A stretch of DNA of 36,272 bases from Planctomycetaceae bacterium (GCA_013360495.1 JABWBM010000012.1:1-36272); one strand, 5' to 3'. Counted from the stretch's first letter, positions 9,911 through 21,478 are shown. The notes: generated from the letters alone by a model not told the origin. Made by a program: numbers and translations.

Positions 9911-11122
9911 CTACTTCTCCGCCCTCTCCGACGGTGTGCGTGTGAACGCCGGGATGCCCGTGATGTGTGAACCGATCGCGAGCGAGTGTACCTCGTTCGT
10001 GCCTTCGTAAGTTTTCACCGAGTGCAGGTTGCACATGTGGCGCATCACCGGGTATTCGAGGCTGATGCCGTTGGCGCCCATGATCTCGCGCGCGGCTTCC
10101 GCGATCTCGAGCGCGACGGCACAGCAATTCATCTTCGACATGCTCACCTGCCAGTGCTTCATCTCGCCTTTGTCCTTGAGGCGGCCAAGCTGCAGGTTCA
10201 GACACTGCCCCTTGGTGATCTCCGTTAACATCTTCGTGAGTTTGTGCTGTGTCGTCTGATAAGCCGAGAGCGGCTCGCCGAACACCATGCGCTGGTCGGC
10301 ATATTCCTTGGCCGCGTGATAGCAGGCAGCTGCGGCACCCAGCGCGCCCCAGGCGATGCCATAGCGCGCTTGCGTGAGGCAGCCGAGCGGGGCTTTCAGC
10401 CCCTTGCCCTCGGGCAGCATGGCCGAGGATGGGACGACGACGTCTTCAAAATAGAGTTCGCTGGTAACGGATGCGCGCAGCGAGAGCTTCATCTTCTGTT
10501 CCTGCGCGGTGAAGCCCTTGGTCTTGGTGTCGACGATGAAGCCGCGGATCGAATCCGGGTCGTCGCCCTTGGTCTTGGCCCATACGATGGCGATATCGGC
10601 GAGGTTGCCGTTGGTGATCCACATCTTGCTGCCGTTGAGTACCCAGGTGTCGCCCTTCTTCTCGGCGTGGGTGCGCATGCCGCCGGGGTTGGAGCCGGCA
10701 TCGGGCTCGGTGAGGCCGAAGCAGCCGATCTTCTTGCCGCTCGCCAGTTGGGGCAGCCATTCCTGGCGCTGCTCCTCGCTGCCATAGGCGAAGATCGGGT
10801 ACATTACGAGGGCGCCCTGTACGGAGACGAAGCTGCGGATTCCGGAGTCGCCGGCCTCGAGCTCTTGCATGACGAGTCCGTAAGCGACGTTGTTCATGGC
10901 GGAGCAGCCGTATTTCTCGGGCAGGTTGCCGCCGAGGATGCCGAGCTCGCCGAACTTCGGGATGAGTTTCTTCGGGAAGCTGCCTTTTTCGTAGTGCTCC
11001 GCGATGATGGGCAGGATGTGCTCGCCGACGAATTCGCGCACGGTGTCGCGGATCGTCTTCTCCTCGTCGCTCAGGAGCGAGTCGAGGTCCATGAAATCGG
11101 GCATCGCGAATGAATTGGCCAT
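9911..11122 (-). CDS. Acyl-CoA dehydrogenase, glutaryl-CoA dehydrogenase-like
   Basis: CFGLTEPDAGSNPGGMRTHAEKKGDTWVLNGSKMWITNG and C-terminal TYEGTNEVHSLAIGSHITGIPAF. Confidence 0.92.
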   Translation of the reverse strand: MANSFAMPDFMDLDSLLSDEEKTIRDTVREFVGEHILPIIAEHYEKGSFPKKLIPKFGELGILGGNLPEKYGCSAMNNVAYGLVMQELEAGDSGIRSFVSVQGALVMYPIFAYGSEEQRQEWLPQLASGKKIGCFGLTEPDAGSNPGGMRTHAEKKGDTWVLNGSKMWITNGNLADIAIVWAKTKGDDPDSIRGFIVDTKTKGFTAQEQKMKLSLRASVTSELYFEDVVVPSSAMLPEGKGLKAPLGCLTQARYGIAWGALGAAAACYHAAKEYADQRMVFGEPLSAYQTTQHKLTKMLTEITKGQCLNLQLGRLKDKGEMKHWQVSMSKMNCCAVALEIAEAAREIMGANGISLEYPVMRHMCNLHSVKTYEGTNEVHSLAIGSHITGIPAFTRTPSERAEK

Positions 11123-11209
11123 GTTCTATTGCTCCTGATGGTGAACGGCGAAGGTGGACCAGTCCGCGCCTCCCCCGCAAGGTCAAATGAGTCTAGCGGC
11201 CATTGCCCG

Positions 11210-12040
11210 TCAGGACAACACGGCGTTGATGCGCGCAATGATCTCGTCCAAAGGCTCGTCATGCAAGGTCGTAAGGCCCACGACCGGAGTTGAGGCTGCG
11301 ATAGCGTTCAATACTTTTGCCGCGTCGTCGCCGCGCGGAGAAAAGCACAATACCGTGGACAACGAGCGCTGAACCGCTTCCGCCCGTGGCAGTATCGAAC
11401 AGACACGCTTATCCTTCCCAGAAAGCAGACACAAGGCCGCGAGCCGCGCATCGGCTCCACATACCCCCTTGCTCATTTCTCCATAGAATGGCGTAGCGAA
11501 AGCTTTCGCGCCCCCTCCCTCGACAACCAGCGCCACCAGTTCGTCGCTGAGCACATTCGCGAGCTCAGCCTTGCGCGCCAGCGTGGTTTTTCCCGCGCCG
11601 GATTCGCCCGCGAAAACGAGCGCGCCGTCCCTTGTCAGCACGCCACTCGCGTGAAGCAAGACGCCCGTACCACGCCGCAGCAGTGCCTCACTCACCAGCG
11701 CGCGCAACAGGTTGTCGATCGGATGCAGTGTTTTGAACAATACCCGCGCATGGACGGTCTTGCTGCGCCAGTCGACTCGCGCTTCGAGACCGGGCATGGC
11801 GATCGCCGACTCATGCGCGCCTGTATTCGTAATGCGCGGCGGGCCTTGAAAGTCCTTCCCACCCGTTGCGGCATCCGCTTCGACATTAAACCCCTCGCTC
11901 GCACCTCTCTGAAACGACGCGTACTTTTCATCCGCGGCGGCGCAGATTGTGTGCGCGATGCCGCGCAGCGAGATATTGAAGCCGATACCGGCGATACGAA
12001 GCTGGAGCTGCTGCATCATTCCGTGCGGTGCTTGCTGCAT
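11210..12040 (-). CDS. HPr kinase-like P-loop protein
   Basis: Walker A in GALVFAGESGAGKTTLARKAELANVLSDELVAL with the HprK-like downstream context. N-terminus IAGIGFNISLRG. Confidence 0.7.
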   Translation of the reverse strand: MQQAPHGMMQQLQLRIAGIGFNISLRGIAHTICAAADEKYASFQRGASEGFNVEADAATGGKDFQGPPRITNTGAHESAIAMPGLEARVDWRSKTVHARVLFKTLHPIDNLLRALVSEALLRRGTGVLLHASGVLTRDGALVFAGESGAGKTTLARKAELANVLSDELVALVVEGGGAKAFATPFYGEMSKGVCGADARLAALCLLSGKDKRVCSILPRAEAVQRSLSTVLCFSPRGDDAAKVLNAIAASTPVVGLTTLHDEPLDEIIARINAVLS

Positions 12041-12762
12041 GAACTCCTGCCGCGTTGGGCATCGGTGATGGCCGTTTGAAGCGCGCCCACATCCGGGTAA
12101 CGGTCGGCAAGCGGGAGCAGTATCTCTACGGCTTTTTTGTATTGCTCGTCGGCCTGCTTGATCATGGCATCGGCGTCGGCTTGCGTCTTCATATTGCGTC
12201 GTTCAGCCCACAAACGGTCGCCTTCATCGATGTGCGTTTTCGCCTGACGATACAGTTCCCGATCTTCGGCGCTCAGGACTTCGAGTCCCGTTGGATCGGT
12301 CTGTGGCGGATCCTCCAGCGGTGGGTCTTCGATAGGCGGATCGAAAACCGGTGGATCGACGACAGGCGGCTGATAGGGCTGGTCCGTGCCGGGGTTTGGA
12401 AGCGGAGGCTCATCGGACGGGCGGCGCAGGGAAAGCTGATCGAGCGGGTTGTCCGTCAACGTGACGTCTTTGCCCGTCAGTTCTTTGAGTACGGCCGGAT
12501 CTCGCAGCGGACGCGAGGGCGCGCCGCGGTCCGATTGAGCGTGAGATGCGGGCAAAGGTTTCGCCGCCACCCAGGGGAGAGTCTCCGGCGCTTCCGTGAT
12601 AGGCGTTTCGTCAGCGCTGCCAAACGCGCCATCGGGCATGGTGATGAAGGCTGCTACGCCAGCAGCGATCAATCCACCAAGCACGATCAACAAATTGATG
12701 CGGTTGGAGAGCCGCACGGTTTTGGCCCGTTCACGAATCTTGATAATCGTTTGTTTCCCCAT
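12016..12762 (-). CDS. Membrane-anchored protein with proline-rich linker and C-terminal helical (TPR-like) region
   Basis: Met at 12762: MGKQTIIKIRERAKTVRLSNRINLLIVLGGLIAAGVAAFI (TM), then PPVVDPPVFDPPIEDPPLEDPPQTDPTG, then a helical tail. Confidence 0.7.
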   Translation of the reverse strand: MGKQTIIKIRERAKTVRLSNRINLLIVLGGLIAAGVAAFITMPDGAFGSADETPITEAPETLPWVAAKPLPASHAQSDRGAPSRPLRDPAVLKELTGKDVTLTDNPLDQLSLRRPSDEPPLPNPGTDQPYQPPVVDPPVFDPPIEDPPLEDPPQTDPTGLEVLSAEDRELYRQAKTHIDEGDRLWAERRNMKTQADADAMIKQADEQYKKAVEILLPLADRYPDVGALQTAITDAQRGRSSCSKHRTE

Positions 12763-12766
12763 ACGT

Positions 12767-13933
12767 TTACTTGCTCTCAAGCCGGCGCGAGACGTCGTTG
12801 AGCACCACCTGCTGGCGGCGCACGACGACGAAGAGCGCCGCGACGATGACTCCAAGCGCGATGGCGACAACGATAAAGAGCGTCGATGTTTGGCCACTAT
12901 TGCCGGATTGTATCGAGGATGTTTCAGTGATGACCGGCGAACCACCCGACGTCACAACGCTCGTTCCCTCGCTGGTGAGACCATCCGGGCTGCGCATCAC
13001 TCCTGCTGGCTGCGCGTATTCGGCCATGATTTTACGAAGAGCGGCTTCGAGATCGGCAAGCGAGCCGCTCCAGTTATCCGTTCCCTGCGCCTTGAAGTGA
13101 TTGAGTTGTGCTTCCTTGCCGCCGAGGTCCTGCGCCGCAACCTGACGGGCGAGAAATACGACTGGCGAGGGTATGGGCTTTATCTTCTTGACGTAGGTGT
13201 CGTAGATTTGCAGGGGCGGCGACGCCGTGATGATTTCCACGACGGGTTTCGGATTCGCGAAGTTCTGACCCTGCAAAGCAAGCCCCAATATGCGATCGGC
13301 GTTGTATGGCCCTTCGCCGAGCAAGCGCCTGCCGATGAATACCGCGGGTAACGCTTTCTCCACTTGGCCACCCGCCGCCCGGATGTCGGCGATCAACTGG
13401 TCATACTCGGTTTTATAGCGATCCTCATGCACGAAGCGCAGATCGACCTGATAGAGCATGTCGGGATACGCCGATGCGCCTCCCGCGCCTAAGGCCTGCG
13501 AAAGCGCCTTCAGGCCTGCCGATTCGCCTTCCTTCGCATACACCACCAGCGAACGAAGCAGCTCGGCGCTCGCAGCGGATGTCACCTCAAAACTGACGAT
13601 AAATTGTCCGGCGTCGATCTCATTGATGGTGACATCAATCGTGTCTTCGTATTTTCCCGGTTCGAGTTGTAACGGATTGATCAGAACATCAAAGCCCATC
13701 TTCCCCTTGGAATCGGGCAGGCAGGGCGCGGCGAACACGCCAACGCCCCGGCGCGTGTTGACCTTGAGTTGATCGTCACGCTTGGCCCCCTCGACACGCA
13801 CGGTCTCGCGAATGATCCCCGGCGTGTTTAAAACGCCAAGGTCAAGCCGCGAGGGAAGAAGGCGGTACTCCGCGAATAATGCGGGAGCCATGAGCGCCAA
13901 TAGGGAAACAGTCAATTCTGTGGTGAATCGCAT
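12767..13933 (-). CDS. Secreted or periplasmic hypothetical protein with C-terminal TM anchor
   Basis: Signal peptide MRFTTELTVSLLALMAPALFA and C-terminal TM TLFIVVAIALGVIVAALFVVV. Confidence 0.75.
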   Translation of the reverse strand: MRFTTELTVSLLALMAPALFAEYRLLPSRLDLGVLNTPGIIRETVRVEGAKRDDQLKVNTRRGVGVFAAPCLPDSKGKMGFDVLINPLQLEPGKYEDTIDVTINEIDAGQFIVSFEVTSAASAELLRSLVVYAKEGESAGLKALSQALGAGGASAYPDMLYQVDLRFVHEDRYKTEYDQLIADIRAAGGQVEKALPAVFIGRRLLGEGPYNADRILGLALQGQNFANPKPVVEIITASPPLQIYDTYVKKIKPIPSPVVFLARQVAAQDLGGKEAQLNHFKAQGTDNWSGSLADLEAALRKIMAEYAQPAGVMRSPDGLTSEGTSVVTSGGSPVITETSSIQSGNSGQTSTLFIVVAIALGVIVAALFVVVRRQQVVLNDVSRRLESK

Positions 13934-14095
13934 TCGGTCTCCTGTACGTCAAATGAGAGTCTACATACATATGGCCCCGCCTTCACCGCGATTTCGTCCC
14001 AGATGGACGCCTTTGTTTCGTATTCATTTACATGGGACTGCCTCTCGCCGCAGCTTCCCCTGTGCCTGCGGCCTTCAACCTGTTAAGGTAGCGAT

Positions 14096-17059
14096 ATGCG
14101 AAGAACCACCGACCGGAACCGGACCGTCGTGATAGCCCTTTTGGCGCTGATTCTTGGGCTTGGCGTTTTCACGATCACCACGCAGCCGCAGCTTGACGCA
14201 CAATCGGGCGCAGATGACGATGAGGAAAAGATCGATCTCGTTATCGCCGCCACGGAGGCGCTCTACCGCGGCAAGTACCGCGAAGCCCGCTCATACGCCA
14301 AGGACCTTGCCAGTGACGCGCAGGAGCGTGATCTGGCGCTGTGGATCGACGCGCGCTCGAGCCTCGAAGGACGCGACCCACACGAAGCCATAACGTTGCT
14401 CGAAGGAGCCAAGGTATCGAATGGTTCCAGCATCGTACTGCTGACTGAATACGGCTATGCACTGCAGACTGTGGGCCGCTATCAGGATGCCCTCACAATA
14501 GGCGAACAACTCATCACGATCGACGGCAAGGACCCGCGCGGATACTGGATTGCGGGCGAGGCGCTTGCCTCCACAGGCGAGCACGACAAGGCGAAGGCCC
14601 GCTTCACCGATGGCTCCGCCCACGGCGGGAACGTGCGCGAATACCAAAAGGGCATGGCCGAAAATTGGGAAAACGCCGAAAAGCTCTATGCCGCCGGCTG
14701 TTGCGCTTTTGCGCTCAACGATCTGCACAAGGCTCAGGATCATTTCGACAACGCCCGCACCTGGCACAAACGCCACACAGCAAGCTGGCTGCGGCTTGCG
14801 CGCCTCTTCTATGAAACCAACAAGGATGAAAGCGCGCGCGGCAACTACTGCCAGCCCGTTCTCGATTACAACCCCAATTCGGCGGGCGCGAATTTCTGGG
14901 CAAGCCTGACCTGGGCGTTCCGCTGGAATGGGCAGAAAGCGCGCGAATCCCTTGACCGCGCGATCCGCGCCAATCGCTACTATGTTCCGGCGCTTGCGTA
15001 TCGCGCAGGCTATTTCGTCAATAACCAGCAGTTCGACAAAGCCGCGAATGACGTGGCCGCCGCGCTGGCGGTCAACCCGAACTCGCTCGAAGCGCTGGCT
15101 GCGAAGGCCATGCTTGCTCACGTTTTGGACAAGAAAGAGGAGTTCACGGCGGTCGAGCAACACGTCGCCTCCTTCAATCCTCGCGCAGGCGTGTTCTATC
15201 AGGCACTGGCCGACGGCCTCGCCGGCATGTTCCTCTTCGACGACGCCCTGAGGTTTTATGAAAAGGCCGCGGCGCTGCAGCCCGACCTGTGGACGATTTA
15301 TCAGGGATGGGGCCGAACCTGCCTTAACCTTGGCGACATCGACAAGGGCAAGCAGCACCTCGAGACGGCGTTCAAGAACGATCTGTTACGCAACAATCTG
15401 TTCACCAACAATCTGCTCGAACTCCTGGGCAGTTACAAGAACTTCACGACCATCGAGGATCCGCAAGGGCGATACGTCCTCCGCCTGCATCACAGCGAGG
15501 TGCAGGTCATGGGCGAGTACTACAAACACTTCCTCGACAAGACCTTCGACGAATTGACCGCCAAGTACGACGGTTTCAAACCCGCCAAGGTCATGGTCGA
15601 AGCGTTCCACGTCCACCGCGACTTCGAGGTACGAACCGTCGGCATCACCGGCCTGCCGGCGCTCGGCGCATGCTTTGGAAAGCTCGTCACCCTCGACAGT
15701 CCGCTCGCCCGCGACCCGGGCAGCTACAACTGGGCCTCGACCTTGCGCCACGAAATGGACCACGTCTATCAGCTTCAGATTTCGCACGGGCAATGCCCAC
15801 GCTGGCTCGCCGAGGGCTGCTCGGTATATGAGGAGCGCCGCTGCCGCCCCGAATGGGAGCGGCACATGGAGCAGCAACTGTACGCCACCTACTCCATGAA
15901 CACCCTGCCCAAGGTGAAGGAATTCAACGAATGGTTCGGCGATAGCTCGCGCGTGCTCTTCGCCTATTACCTCGCCTCGATCATGGTGGAGTTCATCGTC
16001 GAGAACTACGGCGGCTATACGCCGGTGATCGCGATGATTCAGGAGTTCGCCCGCCATCGCACGCCGGACGAAGTGTTCTCGGGAACGCTCCAGATCGACA
16101 CGGACGAATTCGACCGCAAATTCCGCGAGCATGTCGGCAAGAAGGTCGGAAAGATCAAGCTCTTCCCCGCGATCGAAGTCGACCAGCTCGACGATCTCAA
16201 GGAAAAGGCCGAAGACGGCGACGCCTCGCCCGACGAATTGGTGAAGCTCGCACGCGCGCAATACCAGCAGGGCAATGCCTCCGACGCGCGCATCTGGTCA
16301 GGCATGGCAAAAAAATGGGGCATGGACACCAAGGAGTTGAGCTATCTGCTCGGGCGCCTCGCCCTCACCGATCCGCGTCTCTCGACGCCCGAAGAACAGG
16401 CAAAAGCCGAAAAGGAATACCTGACTAAGGCTCTCAATCAGGGCCTCGAGGACTACGATCTCTACATGCGCATGGCGCAGATTTCTCAAGCGGAACAGAA
16501 CGCCGCTGCCGTGATCTTCTTCCTCAACGAGGCGCGCCGCGCTTTCCCGACCAATCCGCAGCCCCTGCAGATGCTGATGCAGTTCTATATGCAGGAGCAG
16601 AACATGGAGCGTGCGCGGGAAATCGCCGAGCAACTGGTGATGCTCAACGAGAACGACCTGCGGACACGCGCCTGGCTGCTCCAGCGCTACGAGGCGCTCG
16701 GCGACCCGGTGAAGGCAGCCGATATGGCGCTGCAGATGATCTGGGTCGCGCCCTATGTTCCCGAGCCTCACCGCGCCCGGGCCGAGGCGCTGCGGGAGCT
16801 GGCCGATTACGCGGAATCCCTGCACGAGTGGGAGATGCTGCGCCGCGTTTACCTGAACTCGAACTATCAGGGCGATGATCGCGTCCCCGGCGAGATCAGC
16901 GCGCTGATCGGCATGGCGCGAACCTATCTCGACATGGGTGACACGGACAAAGCCCGTGAAAAGGCGCTCGATGCGGTAGCGCTCGACAAGAACAACACCG
17001 CCGCCAAAGCCCTGCTCGAAGAAATCGACGGCGACGATATCGAGGAACATTTCGAGTAA
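14096..17059 (+). CDS. TPR-repeat protein with embedded HExxH (gluzincin/peptidase-MA-like) metalloprotease domain
   Basis: N-terminal TM. TPR-like repeats at both ends. Central LRHEMDHVYQLQ plus PRWLAEGCSVYEE (HExxH plus downstream Glu). Confidence 0.88.
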   Translation: MRRTTDRNRTVVIALLALILGLGVFTITTQPQLDAQSGADDDEEKIDLVIAATEALYRGKYREARSYAKDLASDAQERDLALWIDARSSLEGRDPHEAITLLEGAKVSNGSSIVLLTEYGYALQTVGRYQDALTIGEQLITIDGKDPRGYWIAGEALASTGEHDKAKARFTDGSAHGGNVREYQKGMAENWENAEKLYAAGCCAFALNDLHKAQDHFDNARTWHKRHTASWLRLARLFYETNKDESARGNYCQPVLDYNPNSAGANFWASLTWAFRWNGQKARESLDRAIRANRYYVPALAYRAGYFVNNQQFDKAANDVAAALAVNPNSLEALAAKAMLAHVLDKKEEFTAVEQHVASFNPRAGVFYQALADGLAGMFLFDDALRFYEKAAALQPDLWTIYQGWGRTCLNLGDIDKGKQHLETAFKNDLLRNNLFTNNLLELLGSYKNFTTIEDPQGRYVLRLHHSEVQVMGEYYKHFLDKTFDELTAKYDGFKPAKVMVEAFHVHRDFEVRTVGITGLPALGACFGKLVTLDSPLARDPGSYNWASTLRHEMDHVYQLQISHGQCPRWLAEGCSVYEERRCRPEWERHMEQQLYATYSMNTLPKVKEFNEWFGDSSRVLFAYYLASIMVEFIVENYGGYTPVIAMIQEFARHRTPDEVFSGTLQIDTDEFDRKFREHVGKKVGKIKLFPAIEVDQLDDLKEKAEDGDASPDELVKLARAQYQQGNASDARIWSGMAKKWGMDTKELSYLLGRLALTDPRLSTPEEQAKAEKEYLTKALNQGLEDYDLYMRMAQISQAEQNAAAVIFFLNEARRAFPTNPQPLQMLMQFYMQEQNMERAREIAEQLVMLNENDLRTRAWLLQRYEALGDPVKAADMALQMIWVAPYVPEPHRARAEALRELADYAESLHEWEMLRRVYLNSNYQGDDRVPGEISALIGMARTYLDMGDTDKAREKALDAVALDKNNTAAKALLEEIDGDDIEEHFE

Positions 17060-17088
17060 ACAGAAACAACGCAAAGATCGCGTCGTCG

Positions 17089-17535
17089 TCACAGGCGCTT
17101 CGTTGAAGGCGTGATACAACCGCCCTCAACCCAGCCGATGCTGCCGTCCGAGAAGTATTCACGTTTCCAGATTGGCACGTCCTTCTTCAATTCGTCCACG
17201 AGCATCTGCGCTGCCGCGAAGGCCTGCGCCCGATGCGCCGACGATGCTGCTACGCCAAGACTCGCTTCGCCGATGTTGACGCGACCGATACGATGAACGG
17301 CATAGAGATGTTTGATCCCGTGGGTTTTCGCCGCCAATTCCGCCACTCGCAGGAATTCGGCCAGCGCCATGTCGCGGTAGCATTCGTACTCGAGATATTT
17401 CACCCCGCGGCCTTCGTGGTGGTTGCGCGTGATGCCGAGGAAGATCACCACCGCGCCATTCTCGTCGGCGCTGACCTTGCCCGCGAGGCTGTTGGTGTCG
17501 ATGGGTGAATCGATGATTTCGACGGCGATGGGCAT
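17089..17535 (-). CDS. moaE: Molybdopterin synthase catalytic subunit
   Basis: GAVVIFLGITRNHHEGRGVKYLEYECYRDMA ... AVHRIGRVNIGEASLGVAASSAHRAQAFAAAQMLVDELKKDVPIWKREYFSDG is the MoaE signature. Confidence 0.94.
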   Translation of the reverse strand: MPIAVEIIDSPIDTNSLAGKVSADENGAVVIFLGITRNHHEGRGVKYLEYECYRDMALAEFLRVAELAAKTHGIKHLYAVHRIGRVNIGEASLGVAASSAHRAQAFAAAQMLVDELKKDVPIWKREYFSDGSIGWVEGGCITPSTKRL

Positions 17536-17675
17536 ATACGAAGTATACCAAACGAAGACGCCCCGCGAGCGCGTGAGGCAAGCGCGAAGCGCGTTACGCC
17601 GAACGCATCTTGGGCGCTACGCCGCTGATGCGGTTCACGCGTCCGCAACGCCACGGCGCTATAGTCGCAACGGCA

Positions 17676-19733
<2,058 letters not shown>

Positions 19734-20504
19734 TCAAGTGGGCGTTGCGTCAAGTTCGCGCGCGATCAACGCATGAACCTTATCGCACAATTCGTTCGGG
19801 TCGGTTGCCTTCACCGTGGCGGCGTCGACCGGCTCCAAAAATGTCACACTGATATGCGAGCGCGCACAAAGGAGCGATCCCTTGGGCAAAGCTTGCGCCG
19901 TTCCGCGGATGACCACCGGAACAATGGCAACACCCGCATCATGCGCCAATTGAAATGCGCCACGTTTGAACTCACGCAGCTTCCCGTCGGGCGAGCGCGT
20001 GCCTTCCGGGTAGAGCAGCAGCGAGTCGCCGCGCGCAAGACGGCGGGCGCAGGTTTCTATCATGCGCCGGATCGATGCCATGTCGCCGCGCGCGAGTGGA
20101 ACGTAACCCGCGAACCACATGGCCCAGCCAAGGACCGGGAAAAAAAACACCGAGCGCTTGGAAACGAACTTGAACTGCTGCCCGGTTCCGCAAAGCGCAA
20201 AGATGTCGAGTTGAGAAGCGTGGTTTGCAACGTAGACGACAGGAATACCACGGGGGACAAACTCTCGTCCCGCCACCGAGAAGCGCCATAGTGGGTTGCT
20301 CTGAATTGTCAGCCAGCCCCATGCAATAGCTCCGGCATGAGCAATGCGGCCGCCCAAGCGCGGCGACCAGAACGTCAGAATGGCCACCACACACGAGCAA
20401 GCGCCGCACGCAACGCTGAGGAGAATAAACCACGGCCAGAAAAGGATAGACACAAGGAATAACTGGAGGCGGGACGCAGCCGAAGTAGAAGTCTGTGCCA
20501 TCAT
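19734..20504 (-). CDS. 1-acyl-sn-glycerol-3-phosphate acyltransferase (PlsC family)
   Basis: NHASQLDIF (NHx4D), FVSKRSVFFFPVLGWAMWFAG, LLLYPEGTRSPDGKLREFKRGAF and PVVIRGTAQALP. Longer ORF to 20735 runs through the repeat. Confidence 0.92.
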   Translation of the reverse strand: MMAQTSTSAASRLQLFLVSILFWPWFILLSVACGACSCVVAILTFWSPRLGGRIAHAGAIAWGWLTIQSNPLWRFSVAGREFVPRGIPVVYVANHASQLDIFALCGTGQQFKFVSKRSVFFFPVLGWAMWFAGYVPLARGDMASIRRMIETCARRLARGDSLLLYPEGTRSPDGKLREFKRGAFQLAHDAGVAIVPVVIRGTAQALPKGSLLCARSHISVTFLEPVDAATVKATDPNELCDKVHALIARELDATPT

Positions 20505-20537
20505 AGGCAATCTTACGCGGCAACAACCCAGGGTACA

Positions 20538-20708
20538 AGACGTCCCGCGAGGGCGCGGGGGTTGTTCAAAAGTCACTTTACCGCGCCCCGCCGTCATGCC
20601 GACGAAAGTCGGCATCCAGTCCTTATGCGGGCCACTGGATACCGGCTTTCGCCGGTATGACGTTTTAAGAGGACTATTGAACAGCCCCGCGAGGGCGCGG
20701 GGCGCTAC
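20538..20708. repeat. Composite nested hairpin repeat: family A arms (20538-20562, 20684-20708) flanking a family B pair (20593-20619, 20635-20662)
   Basis: AAGACGTCCCGCGAGGGCGCGGGGG; GTCATGCCGACGAAAGTCGGCATCCAG; CTGGATACCGGCTTTCGCCGGTATGACG; GCCCCGCGAGGGCGCGGGGCGCTAC. Confidence 0.9.
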
Positions 20709-20738
20709 AAACTTAAATCCCCGAAACTGTTCCACCCG

Positions 20739-21365
20739 CTATGCGAACACGGTTTGGCCGTTCTCGTAACGTACGCGGCCGTCAGCGATCATGTTGATGG
20801 CCTCCGGGTATGCTTCGCGCTCCACCAGCATCACACGATCCATCAATGTCTGCGGCGTATCGTTGGGCTCCACTGGCACAGTCTTTTGTAAAATGATCGG
20901 GCCGTGATCGTATTCGTTATCGACGTAATGGACAGTGCAGCCGCTGACTTTCTCGCGCGCCTTGATCACCGCCTCGTGAACGTGGATGCCGTACATCCCC
21001 TTTCCCCCGAACTTTGGCAGCAGGCCGGGATGAATGTTCACCGTGCGGCCAATGTAGCGGTCAGGGAGGTGAAGTAGGCACATAAACCCCGCCAACACCA
21101 GTAAATCGGGTTTGACGGCATTGATGCGCTTGAACACTTCGCGGGAAAACGAACGTGCGTCCATGAATTCCCTGCGTGGGACGACATTGGTTGGGACGTT
21201 GGCGCCGCGCGCGCGGACAAGCCCGAAAGCGTCAGGCCGCGAGGACAGCACGCCGCGAATATCAATGGCGAGGCTGCCATTGCGCATCTGTTCAAGCAGA
21301 TTTTGGAACGTGGTGCCGCCGCCGGAAAGGAGAATTACGGCGCTCAAAGGTTGCACGGCGCGCAT
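20739..21365 (-). CDS. purN: Phosphoribosylglycinamide formyltransferase
   Basis: AVILLSGGGTTFQNLLEQM, HPGLLPKFGGKGMYGIHVHEAVIKA and GCTVHYVDNEYDHGPIILQ. Confidence 0.94.
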   Translation of the reverse strand: MRAVQPLSAVILLSGGGTTFQNLLEQMRNGSLAIDIRGVLSSRPDAFGLVRARGANVPTNVVPRREFMDARSFSREVFKRINAVKPDLLVLAGFMCLLHLPDRYIGRTVNIHPGLLPKFGGKGMYGIHVHEAVIKAREKVSGCTVHYVDNEYDHGPIILQKTVPVEPNDTPQTLMDRVMLVEREAYPEAINMIADGRVRYENGQTVFA

Positions 21366-21385
21366 AGGGACTTTCAGGGGCAAAC

Positions 21386-21474
21386 GTAGCGCCGTGCGCC
21401 CTCGCATGGCGTCATCCCCACCAAGAACGCATCGCGCTCCAACCAATCCGTCACGCGAGGGCGCGTGACGCTAC
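21386..21474. repeat. Family A inverted hairpin pair
   Basis: GTAGCGCCGTGCGCCCTCGCATGGCGTC (21386-21413) and CGTCACGCGAGGGCGCGTGACGCTAC (21449-21474). Fills the purN/ileS gap. Confidence 0.85.
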
Positions 21475-21478
21475 GACG

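Noticed and set aside
9756-10205. N-terminal extension of the 8958-10205 minus ORF
   Set aside because: Overlaps the acyl-CoA dehydrogenase gene. The lipoprotein signal starts at 9755.
15386-16261. Long antisense ORFs within the TPR/protease gene and other GC-rich genes (e.g. 14291-15358, 23393-24448, 32362-33192)
   Set aside because: Shadow ORFs opposite well-supported coding frames, with no motif support.
20538-21474. Clustered palindromes as a CRISPR array
   Set aside because: Repeats are inverted pairs with variable stems and irregular spacing, without direct repeats separated by uniform spacers. No cas genes.
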